A stretch of 64,000 nt of DNA from an uncultured SAR116 cluster alpha proteobacterium (GCA_902547925.1 CACCQD010000003.1:1-64000); one strand, 5' to 3'; shown: positions 1-9,318, counted from the first letter of the stretch. Made by a program: numbers and translations. Notes: generated from the letters alone by a model not told the origin.

Positions 1-741
1 GCGGAGCGAATTGCCGATATTTATGACGGATGGTGCAGCTTTTTTGCCAGCGAGGATAAATTTGAGTTTGCGGTGCAGCCGCCACGTCATGATGGCTATT
101 TTGCCTTTCGCTCAGAAAACGCCAAGGGCTCGCCAACAAAGGACCTGAAAGAATTTTTTCATGTCTATCCAGACTCACCCCTGCCGGAGGCGCTCAGCGC
201 GGCGACAGCAGCCATTTATGCTGATCTTCAGGCGCTGGGAGTAGAGCTGTTATCATGGATCCAGAAGGAAACGCCAGATGACATCCGCACGGGATTTTCC
301 CTGCCACTTGATAAAATGATGGCCGGCAGCAATCAGAGCCTGCTCCGCATTCTGCATTATCCACCCGTTGAGGAGGCCGAGCATGATGCTATACGGGCGG
401 CGGCACATGAAGATATAAATCTCATAACCCTGCTTCTATCCGGGTCAAAGCCTGGTTTACAGGCAAAGGATGCCGCGGGTAACTGGCATGAAATTGCCTG
501 TGACGCCGGCATGATCACGATCAACAATGGCGATATGCTGGCGATGACCAGCGACAACTATTTCCCATCAACAACGCATCGGGTGATAAATCCAGATGCC
601 AAGCAGAATCAATCGCGCTATTCTATGCCAATGTTTCTGCACCCGCGGCCCGAGGTGTTACTGAAACCGGGCACAACGGCCGATGATTATCTACAAGAAC
701 GATTAACAGAAATTGGCCTGAAACCACAGACTGCGTCATAA
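1..741 (+). CDS. 2-oxoglutarate/Fe(II) oxygenase, isopenicillin N synthase family (5' end missing)
   Basis: The reading frame is open from the first base of the window, so the N-terminus lies outside; 246 residues are visible. The iron-binding HxD...H triad is seen as H136 and D138 (in AHEDINLITLL) and H193 (in TTHRV), counted from the first visible residue. An RxS motif at 206-208 (SRYS) would hold 2-oxoglutarate. This is the pattern of soluble isopenicillin N synthase-like oxygenases, which hydroxylate or desaturate small molecules. The gene ends 9 bases before a nucleoside-type ABC importer and probably shares its operon. A pyrimidine base or nucleoside substrate, as for fungal thymine-7-hydroxylase of the same fold, is possible but is inference from context. 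Family call firm; substrate unknown. Confidence 0.85.
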   Translation, partial: AERIADIYDGWCSFFASEDKFEFAVQPPRHDGYFAFRSENAKGSPTKDLKEFFHVYPDSPLPEALSAATAAIYADLQALGVELLSWIQKETPDDIRTGFSLPLDKMMAGSNQSLLRILHYPPVEEAEHDAIRAAAHEDINLITLLLSGSKPGLQAKDAAGNWHEIACDAGMITINNGDMLAMTSDNYFPSTTHRVINPDAKQNQSRYSMPMFLHPRPEVLLKPGTTADDYLQERLTEIGLKPQTAS

Positions 742-750
742 AGGGAGTAA

Positions 751-1752
751 ATGATGATGCGTATCAAAACTATGATTGCTGCAGCTGCGATAGCGGTTAG
801 CACGACGGCTGTTGCCGCAGACATGAAGCCTGCTGTTATTTATGACATGGGCGGCAAATTCGACAAATCTTTCAATGAGGGTGTCTATAACGGTGTTCAA
901 AAATTCACCAGCGAAACCGGCATCGAGGTGATGGAATTTGAGGTCACTAACGAAACCCAACGTGAGCAGGCGATGCGCCGCATGGCAGAACGTGGTGCCA
1001 CCATTATTCTGGGTGTGGGCTTTGCCCAGGCAGACGCCATTTCAAAGGTTGCCGCAGAATTTCCCGACACAAAATTCTCTATCATTGACGTATCATGGCT
1101 GGATGCACCGAATCTGCGCCAATATGCCTTCAAGGAACATGAAGGTAGCTACATTGTCGGTGTTGCCGCGGCGAAAGCCTCAAAGACAGGCAAGGTTGGC
1201 TTTGTGGGTGGCATGGATATCGGTCTGATCCGTCGGTTTGGCTGTGGCTATGTTGGCGGTGTCAAATCCGTCAATGCCAATGCCGAGGTTTATCAGAACA
1301 TGACAGGGACAACCCCATCTGCATGGAACGATCCGGCCAAGGGCGCCGAATTGACTCAGTCACAGATCGACCGCGGTGCGGATGTCGTCTACCACGCAGC
1401 TGGCGGTACAGGCGCTGGTGTGATCCAGGCGGCAGCTGATGCCGGAAAACTGGCCATCGGTGTTGATTCGAACCAGAATGGCATGGCACCGGGCAGTGTT
1501 CTGACCTCAATGCTCAAGCGCGTGGACGTTGCAGCCTATGAAACCTTTATCGATGTCAAGAATGGCAATTTCTCAGCCGGTGTTCATGTTCTTGGTCTTG
1601 CCGAAGGCGGTGTTGACTGGGCGCTTGACGAGAACAATGCGAGTCTTGTCACAGATGACATGAAGGCTGCCATTGAATCAGCGCGGGCTGACATCATCTC
1701 GGGCAAGGTGAAAGTTCATGACTATTTTAGTGATGAGAGCTGCCCATACTAA
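751..1752 (+). CDS. BMP/PnrA-family ABC transporter substrate-binding protein (nucleoside type)
   Basis: A periplasmic binding protein of 333 residues. It starts with three consecutive ATG codons behind an AAGGGAG ribosome site at 741-747. A signal peptide covers about residues 1-23, with the cut after AVA. The mature start KPAVIYDMGGKFDKSFNE is the hallmark of the BMP family, whose studied members (PnrA, BmpA) bind purine or pyrimidine nucleosides. GVGFAQADAI and the YHAAGGTGAGV stretch are further family blocks. The ATPase and two permeases follow immediately, and cytidine deaminase ends the run, which fits nucleoside uptake. The exact ligand cannot be read from the sequence. Confidence 0.9.
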   Translation: MMMRIKTMIAAAAIAVSTTAVAADMKPAVIYDMGGKFDKSFNEGVYNGVQKFTSETGIEVMEFEVTNETQREQAMRRMAERGATIILGVGFAQADAISKVAAEFPDTKFSIIDVSWLDAPNLRQYAFKEHEGSYIVGVAAAKASKTGKVGFVGGMDIGLIRRFGCGYVGGVKSVNANAEVYQNMTGTTPSAWNDPAKGAELTQSQIDRGADVVYHAAGGTGAGVIQAAADAGKLAIGVDSNQNGMAPGSVLTSMLKRVDVAAYETFIDVKNGNFSAGVHVLGLAEGGVDWALDENNASLVTDDMKAAIESARADIISGKVKVHDYFSDESCPY

Positions 1753-1776
1753 GGGTTTATTGTCTGTAATCACGTG

Positions 1777-3372
1777 ATGACCGATGCGTCACAGATGACC
1801 AACGGCGGCTCAACCCCGCCGTTGGCTATTGAATTATCCGCAATTAATAAGAGTTTTGGCGACGTTCATGCCAACAGGGACGTCAACCTGAAGGTCGTGT
1901 CTGGCCATATCCATGGAATCATCGGTGAAAATGGCGCGGGAAAATCAACGCTTGTCAGCATTCTCTATGGATTCTATGCCGCCGATAACGGCCTGATCAG
2001 TATCCATTGCCAAACCACCACCATTCGCAATTCAGCTGATGCCATTGGCAAGGGCATCGGCATGGTTCATCAGCATTTCATGCTGGTGCCCAATTTTACC
2101 GTTCTGGAAAATGTCATGCTCGGCCATGAAGGCAGCCTGAGCGTCGAGGCCAGCGCCCAAAAAGCCCGCAATGTTTTGAACAAACTATCCGAGGATTTTG
2201 GTCTGGCGGTGGACCCCGACATGATTGTTGAAAATCTGCCTGTTGGCCTACAGCAACGTGTGGAAATTCTAAAAGCGCTGTTCCGCGGCGCCGAAATTCT
2301 CATACTTGATGAGCCAACAGGCGTCCTGACCCCACAGGAAACCGTACAGCTTTTTGACATTTTGCGGGCGCTCCGCGAACAAGGTGTAACCATCCTGTTG
2401 ATCACCCATAAGCTGAAAGAAATAATGGCAATCACAGACGATGTCTCGGTGATGCGGGGCGGTGAAATGGTCGCTCATCTCGAAACCGCTCAGACATCGC
2501 CAGCCGAACTGGCCGAATTGATGGTTGGCCGCAAAGTGCTGCTCGAGGTCGATCATACGCCGGCAAAGCCGGGTGTGCCCGTTCTGCAGGCAGAGAATCT
2601 ATGTTTAACCACGGCCAATGGCATTGACCATTTAAAGGATATCTCCCTGACCTTGCGCGAAGGTGAAATTGTCGGCGTTGCTGGCGTTTCAGGCAATGGG
2701 CAATCAGAATTACTGGACGTGCTCTCTGGAATCACAGCGCCAACAAGCGGCTCTTTTCACGTGGGCACAAGCAAGATCACCACACAGCAGCCATCCGATC
2801 CGTCAAAGCTGCGCCGCCTTGGGGTGGCCCATGTCCCTGAGGACCGTCACAAATGCGGAATCATCCTGCCCTTTTCAGCGGCTGAATCAATGATACTGGG
2901 CTATAGCGGCACCGACGAGCAAAAACAGGGGTGGTGGTTGAGCCCGTCCACACTTAAGCAAAATTGCTCTGACCGGATGCAGCATTTTGACATCCGCCCG
3001 CCACTTCCCAGCCTGGCAAGCGCCAATTTTTCAGGTGGCAACCAACAGAAAATCGTTCTGGCGCGTGAAATTTCAGCCCAACCAAAATTGCTGTTGGTTG
3101 GCCAGCCAACGCGCGGCGTTGATATTGGCGCGATCGAGTTCATTCACAAACAACTGATTGCGCTGCGTAACGAGGGGTGTGCGATTCTTCTTGTCTCGGT
3201 TGAACTTGACGAGATCATGAGCCTGTCTGATCGCATTCTGGTGATGAATAATGGCCAGATAGTTGGCGAACTGGCGCGTGAGGAGGCCGATGAGCGACAG
3301 CTTGGTCTGATGATGGCCGGCATCGGCGCCGAAGATGGCATCACCACATCGCAGATGAGAGCCGGATCATGA
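1777..3372 (+). CDS. ABC transporter ATP-binding protein, duplicated nucleotide-binding domains
   Basis: A fused double ATPase of about 531 residues that energises the importer encoded around it. The first domain has Walker A GENGAGKST (about 50-58), signature PVGLQQRVEI (about 155-165) and Walker B LILDEPTG. The second has the shortened P-loop GVSGNGQSE (about 308) and the signature FSGGNQQK, and its Walker B reads LLVGQPTRGVD without the usual DEP. A degenerate second site is normal in the nucleoside and ribose importer subfamily. ATG 1777 is preferred; GTG 1774 and ATG 1795 are alternatives, and none has a strong ribosome site. The stop overlaps the next start in ATGA, suggesting coupled translation. 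Confidence 0.92.
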   Translation: MTDASQMTNGGSTPPLAIELSAINKSFGDVHANRDVNLKVVSGHIHGIIGENGAGKSTLVSILYGFYAADNGLISIHCQTTTIRNSADAIGKGIGMVHQHFMLVPNFTVLENVMLGHEGSLSVEASAQKARNVLNKLSEDFGLAVDPDMIVENLPVGLQQRVEILKALFRGAEILILDEPTGVLTPQETVQLFDILRALREQGVTILLITHKLKEIMAITDDVSVMRGGEMVAHLETAQTSPAELAELMVGRKVLLEVDHTPAKPGVPVLQAENLCLTTANGIDHLKDISLTLREGEIVGVAGVSGNGQSELLDVLSGITAPTSGSFHVGTSKITTQQPSDPSKLRRLGVAHVPEDRHKCGIILPFSAAESMILGYSGTDEQKQGWWLSPSTLKQNCSDRMQHFDIRPPLPSLASANFSGGNQQKIVLAREISAQPKLLLVGQPTRGVDIGAIEFIHKQLIALRNEGCAILLVSVELDEIMSLSDRILVMNNGQIVGELAREEADERQLGLMMAGIGAEDGITTSQMRAGS

Positions 3373-4496
3373 GCGTGCCTCCTGCCTTGCCGCGCTGGGC
3401 GGATGTTGGGTTGATCCCCCTGATCAATGTCCTTGCGGCGCTGATCGTCTCTGGTGTCGTTGTCGCCATCATTGGAGAGAACCCTTTTGAGGCGATGATG
3501 GTGATGATCAAGGGTGCCTTTGTTTACAAGGGGTCGCTTGGCTACACGCTTTATTATGCAACAAATTTCATCTTCACCGGTCTTGCCGTTGCTGTCGCCT
3601 TTCATGCGATGCTGTTCAATATTGGTGGCGAGGGGCAGGCCTATCTTGGGGGGTTGGGGGCTGGGCTGGTCTGCCTGATGTTTGACAGCATGCTTCCCGC
3701 GCTTGTTCTGATACCGCTGGCGATCATGGCGTCAGCCGGCTTTGGTGCTGTCTGGGGCGCCATTCCGGGTTATCTGCAGGCCAAGCGCGGTAGCCATATC
3801 GTCATTACGACCATCATGTTCAATTTTCTGGCGGCTTCAATAATGGTCTGGCTGCTGGCTGGACGATTGAAAGCGCCGGGGCAAATGTCACCTGAAACAC
3901 GATCCTTCTCGCCAAATGCAGAATTGCCATTCATCCATGACATCGCCAATGCCCTCGGCATGGAGATAGCGCGTTCACCCCTGAACCTGTCTTTTGTTGT
4001 CGCACTGCTAGCCTGCGTTGGAATTTGGGTGCTGATCTGGCGCTCACGCCTTGGTTATGCCATCCGGGCGACGGGCCACAGCACGCACGCCGCCGAATAT
4101 GCAGGCATTCCGGTGAGCACCATTATCATCATCACGATGGCCATTTCCGGCGGACTTGCCGGCATGATGGCAATCAATGAAATCCTTGGCGTTCAACACC
4201 GGACGATTCTCGGCTTTACCTCGGGCTATGGCTTCACCGGTATTGCGGTGGCGCTGATGGGACGAAACCATCCTGTGGGAATTGTTCTTGCAAGTCTCCT
4301 GTTTGGTGCACTCTATCAGGGGGGTGCTGAGCTCGATTTTGAGTTTTCCACGATCACACGGGAAATGGTTTTGTTGATTCAGGGTCTGATCATCCTGTTT
4401 TCAGGCGGGCTTGCCTATATGTTCAACCGTCCATTGGCACATTTTCTAGGCTTTCTTCTAACACCGCGTAATGTGCGAGGAGGGCGGCGTGGCTGA
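3369..4496 (+). CDS. ABC transporter permease (nucleoside/BMP type), subunit 1
   Basis: A 375-residue integral membrane protein with about eight or more hydrophobic segments, starting with one at residues 15-37. The blocks YYATNFIFTGLAVAVAFHA and FNIGGEGQAYLGG belong to the inner-membrane permeases of the ribose/nucleoside importer class. The start overlaps the ATPase stop by 4 bases and the end overlaps the next permease, so the three cytoplasmic-membrane components are translationally linked. It would form the translocation channel as a heterodimer with the second permease. The family is clear; the ligand is inferred only from the neighbouring BMP protein and cytidine deaminase. Confidence 0.9.
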   Translation: MSVPPALPRWADVGLIPLINVLAALIVSGVVVAIIGENPFEAMMVMIKGAFVYKGSLGYTLYYATNFIFTGLAVAVAFHAMLFNIGGEGQAYLGGLGAGLVCLMFDSMLPALVLIPLAIMASAGFGAVWGAIPGYLQAKRGSHIVITTIMFNFLAASIMVWLLAGRLKAPGQMSPETRSFSPNAELPFIHDIANALGMEIARSPLNLSFVVALLACVGIWVLIWRSRLGYAIRATGHSTHAAEYAGIPVSTIIIITMAISGGLAGMMAINEILGVQHRTILGFTSGYGFTGIAVALMGRNHPVGIVLASLLFGALYQGGAELDFEFSTITREMVLLIQGLIILFSGGLAYMFNRPLAHFLGFLLTPRNVRGGRRG

Positions 4497-5463
4497 TTTA
4501 TGGCTGCAGTTTCTGCTGACCGTCGACGCCACCTTGCGGGTGGCGACACCGCTGATCTTATGTGCAATGGCAGGCATTTTCTCAGAAAAATCTGGCATAA
4601 TTGATATTTCACTTGAGGGCAAAATGCTTATGTCAGCTTTCGCTGCCGCAGCGGTGGCCGCCCTGACATCCTCAGCACTTGCCGGGTTGATGACCGCAGT
4701 CGTTGTTTCCGTGCTTCTGGCTCTATTGCATGGGTTGGCATCAATCACGCTGCGCGGCAATCAGGTGATTAGCGGCCTTGCGATCAACATTCTGGCATCT
4801 GGGCTGACCGTTACTATTGGCATAGCGATGTTTAAACAGGGTGGCCAAACTCCCAATCTTTCCCGTGCCGAGCGGTTCCGGCCAATCGAACTGCCATTTG
4901 CCGAACAGATTGGCAATCTGCCTCTTATTGGGCCGATTTATCGTGAAGTCATCTCTGGACATAACATTCTCGTCTGGGTAGCGCTTGCTGCCGTGTTGTT
5001 CACCGCTTTCATTCTGACACGCACCCGTTTTGGCCTGCGCTTGCGGGCCGTGGGGGAAAAGCCCGAAGCATTGGATAGTGCTGGTGTTTCCGTGGCCAAG
5101 ACGCGATATCTGGCGCTGATCGTTGCCGGCGTTCTGTGCGGAATGGCTGGGGCCTATCTGTCGACCGCCCATGGCAGCGGCTTTGTCCGCGAAATGACCG
5201 CCGGCAAAGGCTATATCGCGCTTGCCGCTATGATCTTTGGAAAATGGCAGCCACGAGGTGCGTTGCTTGCGTGCCTGCTTTTTGGCTTTCTGGAAGCTGT
5301 GGCCTCACGCTTGCAGGGTGTTGACGTTCCGCTAATTGGCGAGGCACCGGTTGATTTGATTCTGGCGCTTCCATATCTTTTGACTGTAATCCTGCTCGCC
5401 GGCTTTGTCGGAAAGGCAATGCCGCCCCGCGCCATTGGCGAGCCTTATGTGAAGGAACGCTGA
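4489..5463 (+). CDS. ABC transporter permease (nucleoside/BMP type), subunit 2
   Basis: A membrane protein of 324 residues and the partner of the preceding permease. I chose GTG 4489 because a strong AGGAGGG at 4478-4484 sits 4 bases before it; ATG 4471 in the same frame lies upstream of that site and would add six residues. The start of the protein matches family starts: a first membrane segment, then AGIFSEKSGIIDISLEGKM, the conserved block of this permease class. Eight or more membrane segments can be seen. The gene overlaps subunit 1 by 8 bases, and 2 bases separate it from cytidine deaminase. Role: second half of the channel for nucleoside import. Confidence 0.9.
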   Translation: MADLWLQFLLTVDATLRVATPLILCAMAGIFSEKSGIIDISLEGKMLMSAFAAAAVAALTSSALAGLMTAVVVSVLLALLHGLASITLRGNQVISGLAINILASGLTVTIGIAMFKQGGQTPNLSRAERFRPIELPFAEQIGNLPLIGPIYREVISGHNILVWVALAAVLFTAFILTRTRFGLRLRAVGEKPEALDSAGVSVAKTRYLALIVAGVLCGMAGAYLSTAHGSGFVREMTAGKGYIALAAMIFGKWQPRGALLACLLFGFLEAVASRLQGVDVPLIGEAPVDLILALPYLLTVILLAGFVGKAMPPRAIGEPYVKER

Positions 5464-5465
5464 AG

Positions 5466-5864
5466 GTGAATGATGACGCCTTGATCACTGCGGCAATCGA
5501 TGCCCGCAAGAGAGCCTATGCACCCTATTCAGGTTTCAAGGTTGGTGCGGCGCTTCTCGATGAGAATGGGCGCATCCATACGGGCCAAAATGTGGAAAAT
5601 GCCGCCTATCCGAATGGAATTTGTGCTGAGACAGCGGCCATTGCGATGATGGTTCAACAGGGGGGAACAAAGATCATCAAAGTTGCCGTTTCCGGTGGTG
5701 ATGGAAGCCATTTGTGCACCCCCTGCGGTGGTTGCCGACAGCGCATCCGGGAATTTGCCACGGACATGACGCACGTTCTGATCTGTGACGCCACCAGCCT
5801 GCGGGCCAACCTCACACTTGGCGCGCTGTTGCCCCATAGTTTTGGACCAGAAAATCTGGCTTAG
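5466..5864 (+). CDS. cdd: cytidine deaminase
   Basis: Converts cytidine and deoxycytidine to uridine and deoxyuridine in the cytoplasm. At 132 residues it has the length of the small homotetrameric type. The zinc site is visible: C53-A-E55 (NGICAETAA), where E55 is the proton shuttle, and C87-x2-C90 (PCGGC), giving three cysteine ligands. YSGFKVGAAL at 21-30 and NVENAAYPNG are the substrate-binding blocks. The start is GTG 5466 with no in-frame ATG nearby. It closes the transporter operon, so imported cytidine can be deaminated at once and feed the uracil salvage enzyme encoded opposite. It converges on upp with a 4-base overlap of the ends. Confidence 0.95.
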   Translation: MNDDALITAAIDARKRAYAPYSGFKVGAALLDENGRIHTGQNVENAAYPNGICAETAAIAMMVQQGGTKIIKVAVSGGDGSHLCTPCGGCRQRIREFATDMTHVLICDATSLRANLTLGALLPHSFGPENLA

Positions 5865-6511
5865 GACCGCACAGTCCCATAGATTCGGTCACCCGCATCA
5901 CCCAATCCCGGCAAAATATAACTCATCTCATTCAGCTCTCTGTCCAGCGCGGCCGTTACAATAGGAACATCCGGAAATTGCCCATGCACCGCGGCAACAC
6001 CCTCTGGGGCGGCAACAAGACAGGCAAAAACGATATCCGTCACACCCATTGACTGCAGTGTTTCGATGGCCATCACAGCACTGCCACCAGTCGCCAGCAT
6101 CGGGTCGCCAAGGATCACCTGGCGCTTTTCCATTTCATTGGGAAGGCTGGAATAATAGGAAATTGGCTCGGCCGTCTCATGATCACGATACAGGCCCAGA
6201 TGACCAACGCTTGCCTCGGGACAGATCTGGCTGAAACCATCAATCAGGCCATTGCCAGCCCGCAAAATCGATACCAGACAGGGCTTTGGATCACACATCG
6301 TCTCAGCCGTCATGCTTTCCAGCGGCGTCTGGACTTCGACCGGGATCACCTGCAATTTCTGCAATGCTGGAAAGGCCAACAGCCAAGATAGCTCGTGTAG
6401 AGTTTGCCGAAAATGGTGGGATGGTGTTTCCTTGGCCCGCAGTATCGCCAGCTTGTGCGAAACAAGCGGATGGACAAGAACATGGACATTATTCTGGGTG
6501 TGGACCGACAT
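5861..6511 (-). CDS. upp: uracil phosphoribosyltransferase
   Basis: Makes UMP from uracil and PRPP. The start was set at ATG 6511 because the 216-residue product from there matches family length and begins in the usual way (MSVHTQNNVHVLVHPLV); the longer open frame up to 6655 is not expected to be translated. The PRPP-binding block GDPMLATGGS is intact, as is the LVSILRAGNG loop, and the C-terminal LPGLGDAGDR uracil-binding block is the clearest family mark. It faces cdd and lies back to back with tdk. Together with the importer these genes make a compact pyrimidine salvage set. Confidence 0.95.
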   Translation of the reverse strand: MSVHTQNNVHVLVHPLVSHKLAILRAKETPSHHFRQTLHELSWLLAFPALQKLQVIPVEVQTPLESMTAETMCDPKPCLVSILRAGNGLIDGFSQICPEASVGHLGLYRDHETAEPISYYSSLPNEMEKRQVILGDPMLATGGSAVMAIETLQSMGVTDIVFACLVAAPEGVAAVHGQFPDVPIVTAALDRELNEMSYILPGLGDAGDRIYGTVRS

Positions 6512-6647
6512 GATAGAATTCCTGATTGCAAGGGATCGAAGCAATCTATCGTGAAAGTGGTGTTTTTTCCATTCAGAACCGGGTTTTTCGTTAACAAAAA
6601 ATGGAATTGCCATCACAATGGACCGCTCTGGGATGGAATGGATTTCA

Positions 6648-7223
6648 ATGGCCAAGTTATATTTTTCCTATTCGGCAATGAATGCCGGCAAATCAACCAT
6701 ATTGCTCCAATCATCACATAATTATCAGGAGCGGGGAATGAACACCATGTTGCTGACCGCTGCCTTGGACGGGCGACATTGCAAAGGCCGCATTGGCTCA
6801 CGGATAGGTCTGAGCGCGGACGCTTTTGTGTTTTCCGACACGACAGACATGGCGGCGCTTGTCTCTGAACATTATGAACAGACAACAATCAACTGCGTTC
6901 TTGTCGATGAGGCGCAGTTTTTAACAGATGATCAGGTCTGGCAGCTTGCAGAAATTGTCGATGAACTAAATATTCCAGTCATGTGCTACGGGCTGCGCAC
7001 CGATTTTCAGGGAAATATGTTTCCTGGCAGCGCCCGTCTACTGGCCATCGCTGACAATTTGCGGGAAATCCGCACCATCTGCCATTGTGGACGTAAAGCG
7101 ACGATGGTGGTCCGCCAGAACGAATCTGGCGAGGTGATTCGGGATGGAGCGCAGGTCGAGATTGGTGGTAACGAGAAGTATGTCTCGCTGTGTCGCTATC
7201 ACTGGCGCATTGCTATGTCCTAG
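6648..7223 (+). CDS. tdk: thymidine kinase, class II
   Basis: Phosphorylates thymidine to dTMP. Starting at ATG 6648 gives 191 residues, the usual size, and a standard N-terminus leading into the P-loop SAMNAGKS (9-16). The catalytic glutamate is E88 in VDEAQFL. Four zinc ligands can be picked out near the end: C145, C147 (CHCG), C182 and H185 (CRYH). GLRTDFQG and the FPGSARLL loop match the lasso and P-loop blocks of TK1-type enzymes. An upstream in-frame ATG at 6618 would add ten residues outside the conserved part. It is transcribed away from upp, and its stop overlaps the end of dapB by 4 bases on the opposite strand. Confidence 0.95.
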   Translation: MAKLYFSYSAMNAGKSTILLQSSHNYQERGMNTMLLTAALDGRHCKGRIGSRIGLSADAFVFSDTTDMAALVSEHYEQTTINCVLVDEAQFLTDDQVWQLAEIVDELNIPVMCYGLRTDFQGNMFPGSARLLAIADNLREIRTICHCGRKATMVVRQNESGEVIRDGAQVEIGGNEKYVSLCRYHWRIAMS

Positions 7224-8032
7224 CCGTTGAGCACGTCTTCCATAGTGTAAAAACCGGGCTTCCCGCCGGCGGCAAATCTGGCTGCGCGCACTGCACCACG
7301 GGCAAAGATAGCCCGGTCAGTCGCCTTGTGGGAGATTTCAACACGCTCTGATTGGCCGAAGAAAATCACCGAATGTTCACCCGTGACATCGCCGCCACGC
7401 AGCACAGCAAAACCAATATCACCCTGTTTTCTGGCACCTGTCTGACCTTTGCGTACCATATCGGCAACGCCCTCCAGCTCGACACCGCGGCCACGCGCCG
7501 CCGCCTTGCCCAGCGCAAGCGCCGTTCCCGAAGGTGCGTCCAACTTGTGGTGGTGATGCGCCTCGACAATCTCAATATCCCAGCCATCGGTCAGCTGCGC
7601 GGCAACCTGTTCGACAATCTGGCCAAGTAGCGTTACGCCGACCGATGTATTGGCACAATAGACAAGCGCTGCTCTCTCACCAGCCCGTTCCAAAACGGCC
7701 TCGTCCTCTGGCATCAGGCCAGTGGTGCCAACAACAAGCGCGACACCAAATTTGGCGGCGAGTTCAGCATGCGCGCGGCTTGCGGCTGGACTGGAAAAAT
7801 CAATCACCACATCGGCCTGATCAAACAGCGCCGCCGGATCATCACCAATGATCACCCCATTTTCTCGAAGACCCGCCACCAATCCGGCATCCTCACCAAT
7901 CGCCAGGCTATCCGGACGGTCCGTTGTCGCAACAAGCTGTAAATCCTCAGCCGCGGCAATCTCGCGTATCAACATGCCGCCCATGCGGCCACCGGCCCCC
8001 GGGATAGCTATTTTCACTGTCGCGTCGCTCAT
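7220..8032 (-). CDS. dapB: 4-hydroxy-tetrahydrodipicolinate reductase
   Basis: NAD(P)H-dependent step of the diaminopimelate/lysine pathway, supplying meso-DAP for peptidoglycan. The 270 residues carry the nucleotide-binding loop GAGGRMG (12-18), the VVGTTGL block near 100, and the active-site histidine run at 159-162 followed by K163 and the LDAPSGTAL substrate loop. All key residues are present and the length is typical. It lies 119 bases downstream of dnaJ on the same strand, so it could be read from the heat-shock genes or from a start in that gap. The 119-base gap shows no obvious element. Confidence 0.96.
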   Translation of the reverse strand: MSDATVKIAIPGAGGRMGGMLIREIAAAEDLQLVATTDRPDSLAIGEDAGLVAGLRENGVIIGDDPAALFDQADVVIDFSSPAASRAHAELAAKFGVALVVGTTGLMPEDEAVLERAGERAALVYCANTSVGVTLLGQIVEQVAAQLTDGWDIEIVEAHHHHKLDAPSGTALALGKAAARGRGVELEGVADMVRKGQTGARKQGDIGFAVLRGGDVTGEHSVIFFGQSERVEISHKATDRAIFARGAVRAARFAAGGKPGFYTMEDVLNG

Positions 8033-8151
8033 TAATGTGACTTTCTGTTCTGTCTTCCGTCAGCCGAGACTATAGGTGGCACGGCGCAGCCGGCAAGCCA
8101 TAAAGTGCGTTTGGCCGTCGGTGGAAAATCACAGTGGGGGCAGAACAGGCG

Positions 8152-9264
8152 TCAGCTATCAGCCCAGATGCGTTTTACCCGGTCTAGAAAGCTCGAGGTT
8201 TCCGGGCTGGTATTTCCCGCCTCGGAAAACGTTTGCAAAAGCTCTTTCTGCCTTTTCGTCAGATTGGTCGGTGTTTCAACCTGAACCTCGACAATCTGAT
8301 CACCATTTGTGCTCCGGCGCAGTACCGGCATGCCCTTGCCACGCATTCTAAAACGCCGCCCGGACTGGGTGCCTGCCTCGATTGTCAATCGCGCCATCTT
8401 GCCTTCAACAGTCGGCACATCGATTGTGCCTCCCAACGCCGCCGCCGTCATCGGCACCGGAATTTTGGTTAAAATGTTGGCACCATCGCGGGTGAAGATC
8501 GGATGCGAATTCACTGATACGAAAATATATAGATCGCCAGCCGCGCCGCCACGAACCCCGGCCTCACCCTTACCCGACAACCTGATCCTTGTGCCGGTAT
8601 CGACACCTGACGGTATGGAGACTGACAACACTTTGCTTTGTTGTACCCGGCCATCACCGCCACAATCCCTGCAGGGATCGGAAATGACCTGACCCATACC
8701 CTGACAGGCATGACAGGTCCGCTCCACAGCAAAAAAACCCTGTTGGGCACGAACCCTGCCAGCACCGCCGCAGGTGCCACATGTGCTGGGCTTGCTACCG
8801 CCGGCGGCGCCAGACCCATCACATTTACCGCAGGATACCGGAACATTGATTGTGATGTCCTTCTGCAACCCTGAATAGGCTTCTTCAAGCGTGACATTCA
8901 TGTCGTAACGCAGATCACTACCGGACCGGTCCTGGCCCTGACCGCCGCGTGCACCGCCGGAAAATTCCGAGAACATCTGGTCAAAAATGTCGGCAAAACC
9001 ACCACCACCAAAACCACCGCCAGCGCCTGCGCCAGCATTCTCAAAAGCCGCGTGACCAAGCTGGTCATACGCCGCACGTTTCTGCGGGTCTTTCAAGATG
9101 TCATAAGCCTCAGATGCATCACGAAAGCGCTCACTTGCAGCCTCGTCATCAGGGTTGCGGTCGGGGTGATTTTGCATCGCAAGCTTGCGGTAGGCGGATT
9201 TAAGCGCCTTGTCATCAGCATCACGCGAAACACCAAGGACCTCATAGAAATCACGTTTGCTCAT
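8152..9264 (-). CDS. dnaJ: molecular chaperone DnaJ
   Basis: Hsp40 co-chaperone that hands substrates to DnaK and triggers its ATPase. The 370 residues show the full class I layout: J domain at 1-70 with HPD at 33-35, a Gly/Phe-rich linker at about 74-100, four zinc-binding CxxCxGxG repeats starting at C145, C162, C184 and C198, then the two C-terminal substrate domains. The last repeats read CHACQGMG and CRDCGGDG, all cysteines kept. It lies downstream of dnaK on the same strand, separated by 73 bases that hold a terminator-like hairpin, so its expression may be lower than or partly independent of dnaK. Confidence 0.97.
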   Translation of the reverse strand: MSKRDFYEVLGVSRDADDKALKSAYRKLAMQNHPDRNPDDEAASERFRDASEAYDILKDPQKRAAYDQLGHAAFENAGAGAGGGFGGGGFADIFDQMFSEFSGGARGGQGQDRSGSDLRYDMNVTLEEAYSGLQKDITINVPVSCGKCDGSGAAGGSKPSTCGTCGGAGRVRAQQGFFAVERTCHACQGMGQVISDPCRDCGGDGRVQQSKVLSVSIPSGVDTGTRIRLSGKGEAGVRGGAAGDLYIFVSVNSHPIFTRDGANILTKIPVPMTAAALGGTIDVPTVEGKMARLTIEAGTQSGRRFRMRGKGMPVLRRSTNGDQIVEVQVETPTNLTKRQKELLQTFSEAGNTSPETSSFLDRVKRIWADS

Positions 9265-9284
9265 GGTGCCTGCCGTCTATGATC

Positions 9285-9318
9285 AAAAAAGACACCGGGC
9301 CAGATGACCTGTCCCGGT
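9285..9318 (-). terminator. hairpin and T-run between dnaK and dnaJ
   Basis: Read on the minus strand, ACCGGG is followed by CAG, a 5-base loop, CTG and CCCGGT, and 3 bases later by six T. One mismatch interrupts the stem. This is the form of an intrinsic terminator directly after dnaK, before dnaJ. It could end most dnaK transcripts or only reduce read-through. Confidence 0.6.

Noticed and set aside
6618..6647. Upstream extensions of tdk, upp (6655), rsmI (19117), coaE (29169), maf (29774) and hemE (30799)
   Set aside because: Each adds residues before the conserved family start and usually overlaps another gene or regulatory DNA, so shorter starts were used.
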